Origin: Pseudarthrobacter sp. ATCC 49987
GTDB lineage: Bacteria; Actinomycetota; Actinomycetes; Actinomycetales; Micrococcaceae
Direction: 5' to 3'
Assembly: GCF_009928425.1 (NCBI RefSeq)
Contig: NZ_JAABNS010000001.1
Location: 2,046,001 to 2,110,000, forward strand
Length of the DNA: 64,000 nt
The notes below the pieces were generated by a model. It saw nothing but the letters and a program-made list of their open reading frames with translations. It had not been told where the DNA came from and searched no databases. The stretch's first letter is position 1. Each line of letters begins with the position of its first letter. The translations under genes and the position numbers were made by a program. Positions 52,650 through 61,905 of this stretch are shown in pieces.

Positions 52650-52655
52650 GCTCGC

Positions 52656-53174
52656 ATGCCTATCATCCCGGATATCAAGGACTGGACCTGGGTCCTGCAG
52701 CGGCCCTGCCCCGAGTGCGGGTTCGATGCGTCGGCCGCGACGCCCGCCACGGCGCCGAGGATCGTGGAAAGTATGCTCCCCCGCTGGCGTGCGGCGCTGC
52801 GGCGTCCAGACGTGGCGGAACGCCCGGACGGAAACACGTGGTCGCTGCTGGAGTACGCCTGCCATGTCCGGGACGTCTTCAGCGTCTTTGACTACCGGCT
52901 GGACCTCATGCTGCGCGAGGAGGACGCCCGGTTCCCGGACTGGGACCAGGACCTCACCGCGGTCGAGAAGGACTATGCCAACGCGGACCCGGCCAAGGTC
53001 AGCGCGGAGCTCACCACGGAGGGTGAGCAGATCGCGGCTTCCTTTAGCCGGGTCCCGGAGGACCAGTGGGGCTGCAAGGGAACCCGCAGCAACGGCTCGG
53101 AGTTCACCGTCCTGACGTTCTCGCAGTACTTCCTGCACGACGTCGTCCATCACCTCCACGATGTGGACGGATAG
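52656..53174 (+). CDS. DinB-like four-helix protein
   Basis: A protein of 172 residues. WVLQRPCPECGFDAS opens with a conserved cysteine pair typical of an actinobacterial DinB branch. WSLLEYACHVRDVF and the C-terminal FSQYFLHDVVHHLHDVDG provide the three metal-binding histidine positions of the DinB/YfiT superfamily. Relatives are metal-dependent, often mycothiol- or bacillithiol-using transferases; the reaction here is unknown. It appears to be expressed alone. It is convergent with the tandem GNAT gene. Confidence 0.82.
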   Translation: MPIIPDIKDWTWVLQRPCPECGFDASAATPATAPRIVESMLPRWRAALRRPDVAERPDGNTWSLLEYACHVRDVFSVFDYRLDLMLREEDARFPDWDQDLTAVEKDYANADPAKVSAELTTEGEQIAASFSRVPEDQWGCKGTRSNGSEFTVLTFSQYFLHDVVHHLHDVDG

Positions 53175-53183
53175 CGCGGGGAC

Positions 53184-53206
53184 GGCTGGCGTGTGGACGG
53201 CCAGCC
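53184..53206. terminator. Hairpin between convergent DinB and GNAT genes
   Basis: GGCTGGC / GCCAGCC with a 9-nt loop, and a third copy of GGCTGGC at 53214-53220 within a 14-bp direct repeat (GGGGACGGCTGGC). The gap is only 45 bp, so it probably ends both transcripts. No U tract. Confidence 0.4.
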
Positions 53207-53219
53207 CGGGGACGGCTGG

Positions 53220-54212
53220 CTACAGTTCCTTGTCCCAGGCCATGCTGCTGTTGACGGCGGCGTAGCCCATCTTGGCGTAGAGGGCCAGGGCGCCGGTGGG
53301 GTTCTCCGAGTCGACGTCGAGGGATGCCGTGTCCATCCCGGCCGCGGCGAATCGGCGCATCGCGTCAGCCAGGAGGGCCTGTGCCACTCCGCGGCCGCGG
53401 AACTCCCGCCGCACGCCCAGCAGGTCCGTGTAGCCCTCTTTGTAGCCCCGCACCTCCGCGCTGACCGTGTCATGGCTGGCAAGCTGGTATCCGGCAACCC
53501 TGCCGGTGGACTGTTCCACAATCACGGCGCTCAGGTCAGGCCGGGCCAACGGATCGCTGACGACGAAGCCCCAGGCTTCCTCGTCGCGGGGCTCGCTGCC
53601 CCAGTGGTCCCGGAAGGCGTCGTTGTGGGCCAGCCGCACGGGCTCGTGCAACTCGGGACCGAATCCCACGAGGTCCAGGCCCTCGTCCAGCACCACTGCG
53701 GGGAGGCCGTCCTGGAGCGGCCGGTGCATCTCGTTGTAGTAGCGGACTATCCGGTAGCCGGCGTCCGCGAACAGCGCCGCCTGGTGCGTATGCTGCTGTT
53801 CCATATGGAGCCGCAACCTGGGGGTGGCCCCCGGCACGGCGTCCTCGGCAAAGCGTTGCCGGGTCCTCGCCTCCATCCAGCCCAGCAACCCGGTGCCGAT
53901 CCCGTTTCCCTGCCATCCGGGATCGACGCCGCCGTACCCGATCGCCTTATCCCCCTCCGGGTTCTTGGTGATGCGGCCATAAGCCCTGGCCACGCCCTGC
54001 GCGTCGAAGCCGAGGATGGTGTCCGCGGCGGCCGGGTTCTTCTTCGATTCGAGGACCTGTTCCAGGTCGGCGCGGCGCTCGTACCAGACTGGCCGTTCGA
54101 CGGCGGCCGTCCGTGCGATCAGCGCCGCCCAGCCGTCCATGTCCGCGGTCCCGGCGGCCCGCCACTGCAGGCGGGGGTCCAGGCTGGCGTGGGGCTCGGC
54201 GCGTCCGTTCAT
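53220..54212 (-). CDS. Tandem GNAT acetyltransferase
   Basis: A protein of 330 residues with two GNAT domains. The first (about 15-155) has YGGVDPGWQGNGIGTGLLGWMEARTRQ as its acetyl-CoA loop; the second (about 175-330) has LGVRREFRGRGVAQALLADAMRRFAAAGMDTASLDVDSENPTGALALYAKMGY. The two-domain plan recalls mycothiol synthase MshD, but MshD is shorter and identity cannot be judged by eye. The substrate is unknown. Start at the ATG at 54212; the next gene on this strand, cydDC, ends 21 bp before the GNAT stop side, on its upstream flank. Confidence 0.85.
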   Translation of the reverse strand: MNGRAEPHASLDPRLQWRAAGTADMDGWAALIARTAAVERPVWYERRADLEQVLESKKNPAAADTILGFDAQGVARAYGRITKNPEGDKAIGYGGVDPGWQGNGIGTGLLGWMEARTRQRFAEDAVPGATPRLRLHMEQQHTHQAALFADAGYRIVRYYNEMHRPLQDGLPAVVLDEGLDLVGFGPELHEPVRLAHNDAFRDHWGSEPRDEEAWGFVVSDPLARPDLSAVIVEQSTGRVAGYQLASHDTVSAEVRGYKEGYTDLLGVRREFRGRGVAQALLADAMRRFAAAGMDTASLDVDSENPTGALALYAKMGYAAVNSSMAWDKEL

Positions 54213-54233
54213 GGCAACAGGCTAACGTCCGGC

Positions 54234-57200
54234 CTACCCCCGCGCCAGCAACGGCGTTGACTCCCGGGAAAGTGCTGCGTGGCGGGCCGCCGCGCGGTCC
54301 AGGTCCAGGCGGGTGTCGTCCGCGGCGATGTCCTCCGGATTGTGCGTCACGAGGACCACCGTGCGCTCACGCAGGCCAAGCCGGAGCTCGGCCAGCATCG
54401 CCCGGCCGGACTCAGCATCCAGGTGCGCGGTGGGTTCGTCCAGCAGGATCACGTCGGCTCCGGTCAGGAGGGTGCGGGCCACGGCGAGGCGCTGCCGTTC
54501 GCCTCCGCTGAGGAAGGCCCCGCCGGGTCCGATCCGGGTATCCAGGCCGTGTTCCAGCCGCCCGATCAGCGGCCCGAGGCCCACGGCGGCCAGGGCGTCC
54601 TGCAGCCGCGGCTCCGGCGCATCCGCGCGCTGGCCCTCCGGAACTCCCAGCAGCAGGTTGCCGCGGATCGTGGAGTCGAAGAGGTGTGCCTCCTGCGGGC
54701 ACCAGGCCGCGCGCCCGCCCAGCAGGATGTGCCCCCCTGCGGCAGGGAGGAAGCCGAGGACGACGGCGAGCAGGGTGGACTTCCCGGAGCCTGAGGCCCC
54801 GGTGACGGCGAGCCAGCGCCCGGGTTCGGCGGTGGCGGTGAGTCCGGTGAAGACCGGGGGCCCGCCGGGCCAGGCGGCGGCGAGGTTCCGCAGTTCGATC
54901 CCGGGCCTGCCTCCGGTCCTGCCGGCCACGGGGACAAGCCCGCCGGAGGCCTCGGCGGTGTCGTCGTCCAGGACGCCCGCTTCGCCGATGCGTTCAAGGA
55001 CGGCCCGCAGCGCAGGGTACTGGCGGACCGCCGTCGTGATGGCGGCGTAGGGCTCCACAAGCGCGAGCTGGAGCAGCACCACGACGGCGACCGTCGAGGC
55101 TTCGACCGCTCCGCTGAGGGCCAGTGGAGCGGCCAGCACGGCGCTGGCGAGGGCGGCGGTCCCGCAGCCCAGCACCGTCAGCCCCTGGCCGAGTCCTTCG
55201 GCCCAGGCCGAGCGCTGTGAGGCGGCCGTGGCGGAGCGGTCGGCGCTGGTGATGGCGGCGAGCACCGGCGCGGAGACGCTGTTGGCGTGGAGTTCGGCGC
55301 GGGCATCGAGGGCTGCCGCCACCTGGCGGAGGACGCCGGAGCGCAGCCGTTGCTCGGTGCCGGCGGACATCCGGTCGGCTGCGAGGGCCAGGGCCGGGGC
55401 GGCCACGAGGCTCAGCAGGGCCGCGGCAATCACGGCAGGGAGCGCCGCCGGCAGGAGAAGGGCGATGCCGGTGACGGCGGCGGCCGCAACGGCCACGGCG
55501 GTCAGCGGCGGCAGGACCACCCGGGGCAGCAGCTCCCGGACCGTGTCGACGTCGTCCACCACGGTGCCCAGGACGTTGCCGCCCTGCAGCAGCCGGCGCA
55601 GCGAGAGGGCCCGCCGGCTCAGCGACTCCCAGAGCCGGCCGCGGAGCCGGGTCAGGGCGGCAAAGACGGCGTCGTGCAGCAGGAGGCGTTCAAGGTAGCG
55701 CAACGCGGCCCGGCCGATGCCGAAGAAGCGCACGCCCACGATCGCGGTGAGCAGGTAGAGGATGGGCGGCTGCTCGCTGGCGCGGATGATCAGCCAGCCC
55801 GACAGTCCCGAGAGGGCGACGGCGAACAGGGCCGCCAGCGTACCGACGGCGCCCGCTGCGGCGAACTTGACCCGGACCGGTGCGAGCAGCCGGCGGAGCC
55901 GGGCTGCCGTCGCACCGCGGGCGGCAGGTGCGGCGGCACCGGCCTGCGGCGTACGGGGTTCACTGTCATCGACCAGCGGGCGTTCAGCAGGCAGTCGCCC
56001 GGCTGCCAGGAAATCGGAAGCCTGGGTTTCGTCAGGCCGGGACTCCGTATACCCGGTTTCCGGCGCCCCGGCGGCGGACGGTTCGACACCCGGCGCCGTC
56101 GCTGCGCCGGGAGCCACGGCCACCAGCTCATCGGCAAGTTCCCGGGTCTGCCGGTCGTGGGCCACCAGCAGGACGGTGACCCTGCCACGCAGCCCGACGA
56201 TGGCGCCGCTGACGGCGGTGGCGGATTCCCGGTCCAGGTGGGCGGTGGGTTCATCGAGGAGCAGCACCGTGGCGCCGGCCTCGATCCGGGCCAGGCCGCG
56301 GGCCAGTGCGACACGGCGCAGCTCCCCCGGGCTGAGTTCGGCGGGGTGCTTCGCGGCGAGGTGCTCCGCGGCGCAGGCGGCCAGGCAGCGCAGGGCCGCG
56401 GCCCCGCCAGCGTCGGACCCAGCGCCGACCGAGTCACCGCCCGCTGCGGCTCCCAGATAGAGCAAGACCTCCTCCAGCACGGTCGGGGCGACCATCACGG
56501 GATGCTGCGGCACCCAGGCGAGGTCCGCCGTCGTGAACCCCTCGAGCCGGCCGGTGACTGTTGTTTGCCGGTCAGGCCGGTCAGCGCCGCCGCCGGTCCC
56601 GATGGTGCCGGCCAGCACCCCGAGGACGGTGCTCTTCCCGGCGCCGCTGGGGCCGTCGAGGGCGGTGATCCGGCCCGGGGCGGCGGTGAAACTGAGCGGC
56701 CCGACGGCGGCGTCCGTCCGGCCGCCGTAGCGGACAGTCAGCCCGGCCACGCGCAGCGCGGGCGGATGCGCGGCTACGCCCGCCCCGGCAGCGACCAGGC
56801 CATCGGGTCGTAGCGGCGTGGGCTCGGGGGCTTCGAGGACGGCGGTGGTTTCGGCAAGAGCGGCGCGGCCGTCGTCGCTGGCATGGTGGGCGGTACCGAG
56901 TTCCCGGAGCGGGAGGTAGCAGTCGGGGGCGAGGATCAGGGCCAGCAGACCCGCTTCCAGTGCCATGTCGCCGTGGACCAGGCGGACGCCGATGAAGACG
57001 GCGACGACGGCCACGGAGATGGTGGCGATGAGTTCCAGCGCGAGGGCGGAGAGGAAGGCGGTCCGCAGGGTCCCCATCGTCCGGTGGCGGTACTCCTCGG
57101 AGAGGTCCTCGAGGGCCTTGCGCTGGGCGGTGGCACGGCCCAGCCCCACAAGGACGGGCAATCCTTTGGCGAGCTCCAGCATGTGGCCCGACAGCCGGGA

Positions 57201-57755
57201 CAGGGTTGATTGGGCTTCCCGGACGCGGTCATCGGTGTAGCGTCCGATCAGGATCATGAAGAGCGGCACCAGCGGCACCGTCAGCACAATGACGACGGCG
57301 CTGATCCAGTCGGCGGAGAGGATGCGCGCGCCCAGCAGCAGCGGGATCGCCGCGCAGTTCACCAGGGCCGGCAGGAACTGCGTGTAGTAGTTGTCCAGGG
57401 CGTCCAGTCCGCGGGTCGCGAGAATGGCGAGGCCGCCGTCGGAGGGCCCGGCGGACCGGGTGCCGTTGCGCAGCGCGCGCTCGAGCAGCTGCGCGCGCAG
57501 TTCCTCCTTCACACCCAGCGCCGCCCGGCGCGAGGCGACAGCCTGTGCCCAGACGGTCAGGGACCGCAGCACGACGCCGGCAGCTCCCCAGTACAGCTGC
57601 CCGCCCCAGGCTGGATCTCCGGCCATCAGCCCCGCCAGCATGGACGCGACCGCCTGCCCGATCAGCACGAGGGACAGGGCCTTCAGGGCCGCGAGCAGGC
57701 CGAGCAGGTAGAGGGCGGCGCGGTTGGCGGGGCCTGTGGGGAACTGCGGTCTCAT
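54234..57755 (-). CDS. cydDC: Fused thiol reductant ABC exporter CydDC
   Basis: A protein of 1173 residues in which the two half-transporters are one chain. CydD half: membrane domain 1-300, Walker A GPSGAGKST at 368-376, signature LSPGELRRVALARGLA, Walker B VLLLDEPTAHLD. An Ala/Pro/Glu-rich linker (about 560-620) joins the CydC half: second membrane domain from about 640, Walker A GASGSGKST near 983-991, signature LSGGERQRLAVARTLL, Walker B VILLDEPTAHLD. CydDC exports glutathione or cysteine-type reductants and is needed to assemble cytochrome bd. The gene starts 6 bp after cydB. The fusion is common in this family of actinobacteria. Confidence 0.94.
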   Translation of the reverse strand: MRPQFPTGPANRAALYLLGLLAALKALSLVLIGQAVASMLAGLMAGDPAWGGQLYWGAAGVVLRSLTVWAQAVASRRAALGVKEELRAQLLERALRNGTRSAGPSDGGLAILATRGLDALDNYYTQFLPALVNCAAIPLLLGARILSADWISAVVIVLTVPLVPLFMILIGRYTDDRVREAQSTLSRLSGHMLELAKGLPVLVGLGRATAQRKALEDLSEEYRHRTMGTLRTAFLSALALELIATISVAVVAVFIGVRLVHGDMALEAGLLALILAPDCYLPLRELGTAHHASDDGRAALAETTAVLEAPEPTPLRPDGLVAAGAGVAAHPPALRVAGLTVRYGGRTDAAVGPLSFTAAPGRITALDGPSGAGKSTVLGVLAGTIGTGGGADRPDRQTTVTGRLEGFTTADLAWVPQHPVMVAPTVLEEVLLYLGAAAGGDSVGAGSDAGGAAALRCLAACAAEHLAAKHPAELSPGELRRVALARGLARIEAGATVLLLDEPTAHLDRESATAVSGAIVGLRGRVTVLLVAHDRQTRELADELVAVAPGAATAPGVEPSAAGAPETGYTESRPDETQASDFLAAGRLPAERPLVDDSEPRTPQAGAAAPAARGATAARLRRLLAPVRVKFAAAGAVGTLAALFAVALSGLSGWLIIRASEQPPILYLLTAIVGVRFFGIGRAALRYLERLLLHDAVFAALTRLRGRLWESLSRRALSLRRLLQGGNVLGTVVDDVDTVRELLPRVVLPPLTAVAVAAAAVTGIALLLPAALPAVIAAALLSLVAAPALALAADRMSAGTEQRLRSGVLRQVAAALDARAELHANSVSAPVLAAITSADRSATAASQRSAWAEGLGQGLTVLGCGTAALASAVLAAPLALSGAVEASTVAVVVLLQLALVEPYAAITTAVRQYPALRAVLERIGEAGVLDDDTAEASGGLVPVAGRTGGRPGIELRNLAAAWPGGPPVFTGLTATAEPGRWLAVTGASGSGKSTLLAVVLGFLPAAGGHILLGGRAAWCPQEAHLFDSTIRGNLLLGVPEGQRADAPEPRLQDALAAVGLGPLIGRLEHGLDTRIGPGGAFLSGGERQRLAVARTLLTGADVILLDEPTAHLDAESGRAMLAELRLGLRERTVVLVTHNPEDIAADDTRLDLDRAAARHAALSRESTPLLARG

Positions 57756-57761
57756 CAGGTG

Positions 57762-58811
57762 CTAGTCCTTGGGTGCCAGGGCTTTGGCGGCGATGGCCGG
57801 GAGGAAGCTGTGGGCTTCCGGGATGTGCGCGTCGCTGACCCGGCGCCGGAACACCCAGTACGTCCACGCCTGGTAGACGAGGACCAGCGGCAGCCCGATG
57901 CAGGCGACGATCGTCATCAGCCCGAGGGTGTAGTCCGAGGAGGACGCGTTGGAGATGGTCAGGTTGAAGTCCGGGTTCAGCGTGGACGGCAGCACCACGG
58001 GGAAGGCGGCGCCGAAGATCGAGGCGCTGCCCAGCAGCAGGAACGCGCCCAGGGACAGGAACGCGCGGCCCTCGGCGCCCCTGCGGGCGAAGTTCCAGGC
58101 CAGGACGGCGGCCACGACGGCGGCGACGACGGCCAGCACGGTCCAGATCTCGCCGCTGAGCAGCTGCAGGCTCACCGCCCAGCCGGCGATCGGCAGCAGG
58201 AGCACGGGCAGGAGGCGGACGAACCACTGGCGTGCGCGGTGCCGGACGTCGCCGTCGGTCTTCAGGGCCAGGAAGGCGAGGCCGTGCAGGAGCGAGAACC
58301 CGACGACGGCGAGGCCGCCCAGCACGGCGTAGGCGCTGAACCACGCGAACGGGCCGCCTTCACGGTCGCCGTTGGCGTTCAGGGGCAGCCCGGTGGTGGT
58401 CAGTGCCAGGGCTGCTCCGACGCCGAAGGCCGCCACGAGGGAGCCGAGCGAGATGGCCCAGTCCCAGCGGGCACGCCACCGCGGGTTGTCGACTTTGCCG
58501 CGGTATTCGAAGGCCACGGCGCGGAAGATGAGGGCCACAAGGACCAGGAGCAGCGGCAGGTAGAGCGCGGAGAACAGGGAGGCATACCAGAGCGGGAAAG
58601 CCGCGAAGGTGGCACCGCCGGCCGTCAGGAGCCAGACCTCGTTGCCGTCCCAGACCGGGCCGACCGTGTTGAGCAGCACGCGGCGTTCGGTGTCGTTCCG
58701 GGCAAAGCCCTTGAACAGCATCCCGACGCCGAGGTCGAAGCCCTCGAGAAAGAGATAGCCCGTCCACAGCACCGCGATGGCGATGAACCAGATGGTGGGA
58801 AGCAGTTCCAT
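57762..58811 (-). CDS. cydB: Cytochrome bd ubiquinol oxidase subunit II
   Basis: A protein of 349 residues with eight to nine membrane segments. LLPTIWFIAIAVLWTGYLFLEGFDLGVGML is the diagnostic N-terminus, with LNTVGPVWDGNEVWLLTAGGATFAAFP in the second helix region and LVYQAWTYWVFRRRV near the C-terminus. It supports the haem-bearing CydA in the menaquinol-oxidising terminal oxidase used at low oxygen. The ATG is 28 bp after the cydA stop, in one operon with cydDC. Confidence 0.96.
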   Translation of the reverse strand: MELLPTIWFIAIAVLWTGYLFLEGFDLGVGMLFKGFARNDTERRVLLNTVGPVWDGNEVWLLTAGGATFAAFPLWYASLFSALYLPLLLVLVALIFRAVAFEYRGKVDNPRWRARWDWAISLGSLVAAFGVGAALALTTTGLPLNANGDREGGPFAWFSAYAVLGGLAVVGFSLLHGLAFLALKTDGDVRHRARQWFVRLLPVLLLPIAGWAVSLQLLSGEIWTVLAVVAAVVAAVLAWNFARRGAEGRAFLSLGAFLLLGSASIFGAAFPVVLPSTLNPDFNLTISNASSSDYTLGLMTIVACIGLPLVLVYQAWTYWVFRRRVSDAHIPEAHSFLPAIAAKALAPKD

Positions 58812-58839
58812 GCTGAGTATCCTCTGCGTTTCGTGGGGC

Positions 58840-60441
58840 TTAGTAGGCGAAGGCCAGGACGTCGTCGGCGTCCCCGGGCTTGCCGGGACCGCCGTCCTTG
58901 GGTGTGGCGTCCTCGTTCCCGTCGGTGGGGACGCGGGCGAGTTCCGGCATGGCTGCGACCACCCCGCCGCGGATGTACTTGACTAACAGCTTGACCTCGA
59001 CCACCAGCAGCACTGCGTACACGCTGGTCAGCAAGATGAGGGAGGTCAGGAGCTCGCCGGCCGAGACGCCGGGCGAGACGGCTGCGGCGGTGAACATAAA
59101 GACCTGGTCGATCCCGCTGGGATCCGGGTTGGGGGCGACGACGAACGGCTGCCGGCCCATCTCGGTGAAGATCCAGCCGGCAGCGTTGGCTCCGAAGGGT
59201 GCCAGGATCCCGAACACGGCCAGCCGCATGAGGCCGCGGGAGGCGGGGACGGTTCCCTTCCGGGTCAGCCAGAGCGCGACCAGCGCGGCGGCTGCCGCCA
59301 CTGCGCCAAAGCCGATCATCATCCGGAAGCCCCAGTAGGTGACTTCCATGACCGGAACGTACTGGATCTCCTGGCCGGCGCGTTCCCCGTAGATCGGGTT
59401 GTCGGGCAGGTGGGTGCCGTAGTCGGCCTTGTACTGGTCCAGCAGGCCATTGACGCCCTTGACCTCGGTGGTGAAGTCCCCCTTGGCGAGGAAAGACAGG
59501 ATTCCGGGGACCTCGATGACGGCGACGATTTCATCGCAGTTCTTGGAGCCGAGGTTGCCGACGCTCAGGATGGAGAAGCCGGTGCCGTCGTGGCAGGCCG
59601 CTTCGGCCGCCGCCATCTTCATGGGCTGCTGTTCGAACATGAGCTTGCCCTGCAGGTCTCCGGTGATGGCGGTGCCGGCGAAGGAAATCATGGCGACGAC
59701 GGCGCCGATCCGGAGTGAGCGGATCCAGACGGCGTGGTCGGTGCGGTCCCGGCCCGGGATGGCGGCCTCGCCGGGAATGACCCTGCCGTCCGCGCCGATG
59801 GTGTCGATCCCGTCGTGGCGGCGGCGCCACAGGTGGTACCAGGCAATGCCCAGCAGGAAGGCGCCGGCGACGGCGAGGGCGCCGAAGAGGGTGTGCGGGA
59901 CGGCGACGAGGGCGGTGTTGTTGGTGAAGACCGCCCAGGCATCGGTCATCACGGGACGGCCGTTGATCATCTCGACACCGACCGGGTGCTGCATCCAGCT
60001 GTTCGCCACGATGATGAAGTAGGCGGAAAAGACCGAACCGATCACGGCGATCCAGAGGCAGGCGAGGTGGATGGCGGGCTTGAGCTGCTTCCAGCCGAAG
60101 ATCCACAGACCCAGGAAGGTCGACTCCACGAAGAACGCCAGGAGGGCTTCCATGGCCAGCGGCGCGCCGAACACGTCGCCGACGAAACGGCTGTACTCGC
60201 TCCATGCCATGCCGAACTGGAACTCCTGCACAATGCCCGTGGCGACACCCATGATGAAGTTGATCAGGAAGAGCTTGCCCCAGAACTTGGTCATCCTGAG
60301 GTACTCCGGCTTGCCGGTCCGGTGCCACATCGTCTGGATCACAGCCACGACGAGGCCCAGGCCGATCGTGAGCGGCACCATCATGAAGTGGTAGACCGTG
60401 GTGATTCCGAATTGCCACCGTGCGATTTCCAAGGCGTCCAA
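58840..60441 (-). CDS. cydA: Cytochrome bd ubiquinol oxidase subunit I
   Basis: A protein of 533 residues. The haem b595 axial His is in the N-terminal ARWQFGITTVYHFMMVPLTIGL; GWIFTEMGRQPFVV is the conserved C-terminal segment. GVATGIVQEFQFGMAWSEYSRFVGDVFGAPLAMEALLAFFVESTFLGLWIFGW marks helices III-IV, and the loop GERAGQEIQYVPVMEVTYWGFRMM contributes to the quinol side. The Q-loop is of the shorter type. The start is a TTG with AGGGA at 6 nt. Directly upstream are two BlaI-type palindromes, so transcription of cydA-cydB-cydDC is likely repressor controlled. Confidence 0.96.
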   Translation of the reverse strand: MDALEIARWQFGITTVYHFMMVPLTIGLGLVVAVIQTMWHRTGKPEYLRMTKFWGKLFLINFIMGVATGIVQEFQFGMAWSEYSRFVGDVFGAPLAMEALLAFFVESTFLGLWIFGWKQLKPAIHLACLWIAVIGSVFSAYFIIVANSWMQHPVGVEMINGRPVMTDAWAVFTNNTALVAVPHTLFGALAVAGAFLLGIAWYHLWRRRHDGIDTIGADGRVIPGEAAIPGRDRTDHAVWIRSLRIGAVVAMISFAGTAITGDLQGKLMFEQQPMKMAAAEAACHDGTGFSILSVGNLGSKNCDEIVAVIEVPGILSFLAKGDFTTEVKGVNGLLDQYKADYGTHLPDNPIYGERAGQEIQYVPVMEVTYWGFRMMIGFGAVAAAAALVALWLTRKGTVPASRGLMRLAVFGILAPFGANAAGWIFTEMGRQPFVVAPNPDPSGIDQVFMFTAAAVSPGVSAGELLTSLILLTSVYAVLLVVEVKLLVKYIRGGVVAAMPELARVPTDGNEDATPKDGGPGKPGDADDVLAFAY

Positions 60442-60471
60442 GGCAGTCCCTAACTTTGCTGGGCGGACAAC

Positions 60472-60488
60472 TTCTACATCATGTAGAA
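60472..60488. promoter_or_regulatory. BlaI-type operator O1 upstream of cydA
   Basis: TTCTACATCATGTAGAA, a perfect 17-bp palindrome, 31-47 bp upstream of the cydA TTG. TACA-N3-TGTA at its centre resembles the half-sites of BlaI/MecI-family repressors. Confidence 0.75.
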
Positions 60489-60494
60489 AGATTC

Positions 60495-60511
60495 TTCTAC
60501 AGAGTGTAGAA
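60495..60511. promoter_or_regulatory. BlaI-type operator O2 upstream of cydA
   Basis: TTCTACAGAGTGTAGAA, the same half-sites as O1, with centres 23 bp apart (about two helical turns), so dimers could bind on the same face. It covers the likely core promoter. Confidence 0.75.
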
Positions 60512-60612
60512 CATTGTGGCAGTTCCCTGCACCCAGAGTCCCACGGCGCCCAACGGCCCGCAATGGATTGGCCGGTGACCCGGGAGTGTTGCCGCCCAGC
60601 AGGCCATGCGCT

Positions 60613-60990
60613 TCAGGCCTTCGCAGGCTCCCGGGGAATGTCTATGGGCAGGTCCGGCGACCAGGCGGGGTCGTAGTCGGGATGCTCCCGATGCGAGCCC
60701 GCGAGAATGGTGAGCATTGACCTGCGGGCAATGGCAACCGTCCCTTCGGCATCGCTGAGGTCGCTGATCCCTTCGGCGTCGGCAGCTTCCTTCCAGCTGG
60801 AAATGATTGCCCGCTGCTGGGCGCACTCGTCCAGCATCAGCTGACCCAGGGAGGCCTTGTCGTGGCCATTAGGAAGGTCGGCTGTCCCCGTGGCGAAAGT
60901 CCCCTCCCGGATGGCTGATTCCTGCTCCGCGACGCGCGCTTCCAGAAACTCTACGAGACAGGTCCATTCGGCCCCGTTGGGGCTGGTCAT
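60613..60990 (-). CDS. DUF6221-like protein
   Basis: A protein of 125 residues. LVEFLEARVAEQESAIREG at the start, a middle with ECAQQRAIISSWKEAADAEG, and DYDPAWSPDLPIDIPREPAK at the C-terminus resemble the small actinobacterial/phage family DUF6221, whose function is unknown; the match is by eye. The ATG overlaps the stop of the gene upstream as ATGA. The pair lies between the cyd operators and the ANTAR genes. Confidence 0.62.
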   Translation of the reverse strand: MTSPNGAEWTCLVEFLEARVAEQESAIREGTFATGTADLPNGHDKASLGQLMLDECAQQRAIISSWKEAADAEGISDLSDAEGTVAIARRSMLTILAGSHREHPDYDPAWSPDLPIDIPREPAKA

Positions 60991-61547
60991 TCTGCGGTTC
61001 CGGCCAATTGCTCCTGGACCGTTTCGCTTGTCGAATCCCGGTCCCCGGCCGAAGCCGCCTGGAGGAACAGTTTGCGTGACGCGATTTCAATGCCCAAGGC
61101 CGTCGCGGCAATATCCTCAAGCGCATCCTGAATCCACACCACGGCAGTCTCGTTGGCTGGTTCCGCGCCTTGTCCGGAAGCTTGGTCTGCCCGTGACGAC
61201 GAGTACCGGGCTAGCTTCCCCTTGAGCGTTTTAGCGAGGTCTTCGATCTCTGCCAACAGCTGGTCCCGCCACATTCCGGAATCCAGCCCGTTCCCGCGGC
61301 CCCCGGCGGACGACGGCAGCTGGTCAAGACCCGGTTCCTGCCGCCTCCACAGGAATTCGGCAAGCTCAGCCGCCATCACCGGCTGTAGTGCCTGGGCGGT
61401 CGGCGCTGGCATTTGCCCGGCGTCATCTGTTTGGACGGCCTGCTGTTCGTTGGCCTTCCAGCGTTCGGGGCGCGGAGGATCCGTGATGTCCAGGGAACGA
61501 TGGAACGGGTGTACGGAAGCGGCTCGAGGGTTGGGGTTGCCTGGCAT
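60987..61547 (-). CDS. Hypothetical protein
   Basis: A protein of 186 residues from the ATG at 61547, which has AGGAG 10 nt upstream; a start at 61613 is possible but without a ribosome binding site. The N-terminus is Pro/Arg-rich; the C-terminal half has two amphipathic helical stretches (WRDQLLAEIEDLAKTLKGKLARY and VVWIQDALEDIAATALGIEIASRKLFLQAA). No family is recognised. It is translationally coupled to the DUF6221-like gene, and codon use is less GC-biased than in the core genes nearby. Confidence 0.6.
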   Translation of the reverse strand: MPGNPNPRAASVHPFHRSLDITDPPRPERWKANEQQAVQTDDAGQMPAPTAQALQPVMAAELAEFLWRRQEPGLDQLPSSAGGRGNGLDSGMWRDQLLAEIEDLAKTLKGKLARYSSSRADQASGQGAEPANETAVVWIQDALEDIAATALGIEIASRKLFLQAASAGDRDSTSETVQEQLAGTAE

Positions 61548-61803
61548 CAGTGGAATACTCCTGGATAGTTCGCCGAATATTGGCGCTACCGGGGTCCGGG
61601 GCAACACGCTCATTTTGTCTGAACTTGAATCAAGACGGTAGGACGCCGCGGCGGGTCCATGCCGCCGAATCAGCGATGGCAGAAAAAGGGGAGCCGGTGC
61701 CCGTCATCCGGCTCCCGATTGGGCAGGCATAAACTGAAGCAAACACCCAGGTGCTTCCATCGCGATTGATGGCACTCCGACCAGGCCGAGGAGGCGCGAC
61801 CCC

Positions 61804-61905
61804 ATGGCCAGTATTTTGTACCGGACCGTCGAGCGGCACCCCTCTCCGCCGGCGGGAAGCGTCGGCTTCGCGGATTCGACTGGCACGGCTGCCCGGCATG
61901 GGTGA
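61804..61905 (+). CDS. Possible short upstream ORF (33 residues) of the first GAF/ANTAR gene
   Basis: Begins MASILYRTVERHPSP with GAGGAGG about 9 nt before its ATG. It ends at a TGA 8 bp inside the proposed start of the GAF/ANTAR gene, in a different frame. It is either a coupled leader or the true N-terminus separated by a frameshift. Confidence is low because of its size. Confidence 0.35.
   Translation: MASILYRTVERHPSPPAGSVGFADSTGTAARHG

Noticed and set aside
51615..52655. CRISPR array or prophage attachment site in the repeat region
   Set aside because: Repeats are too few, irregularly spaced and partly inverted; there are no cas, integrase or phage structural genes in the window.
52284..53159. 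A long minus-strand frame covering the DinB gene and the IS fragment
   Set aside because: It is a shadow of the DinB gene joined by chance to one frame of the decayed transposase; the homologous transposase residues are in other frames.
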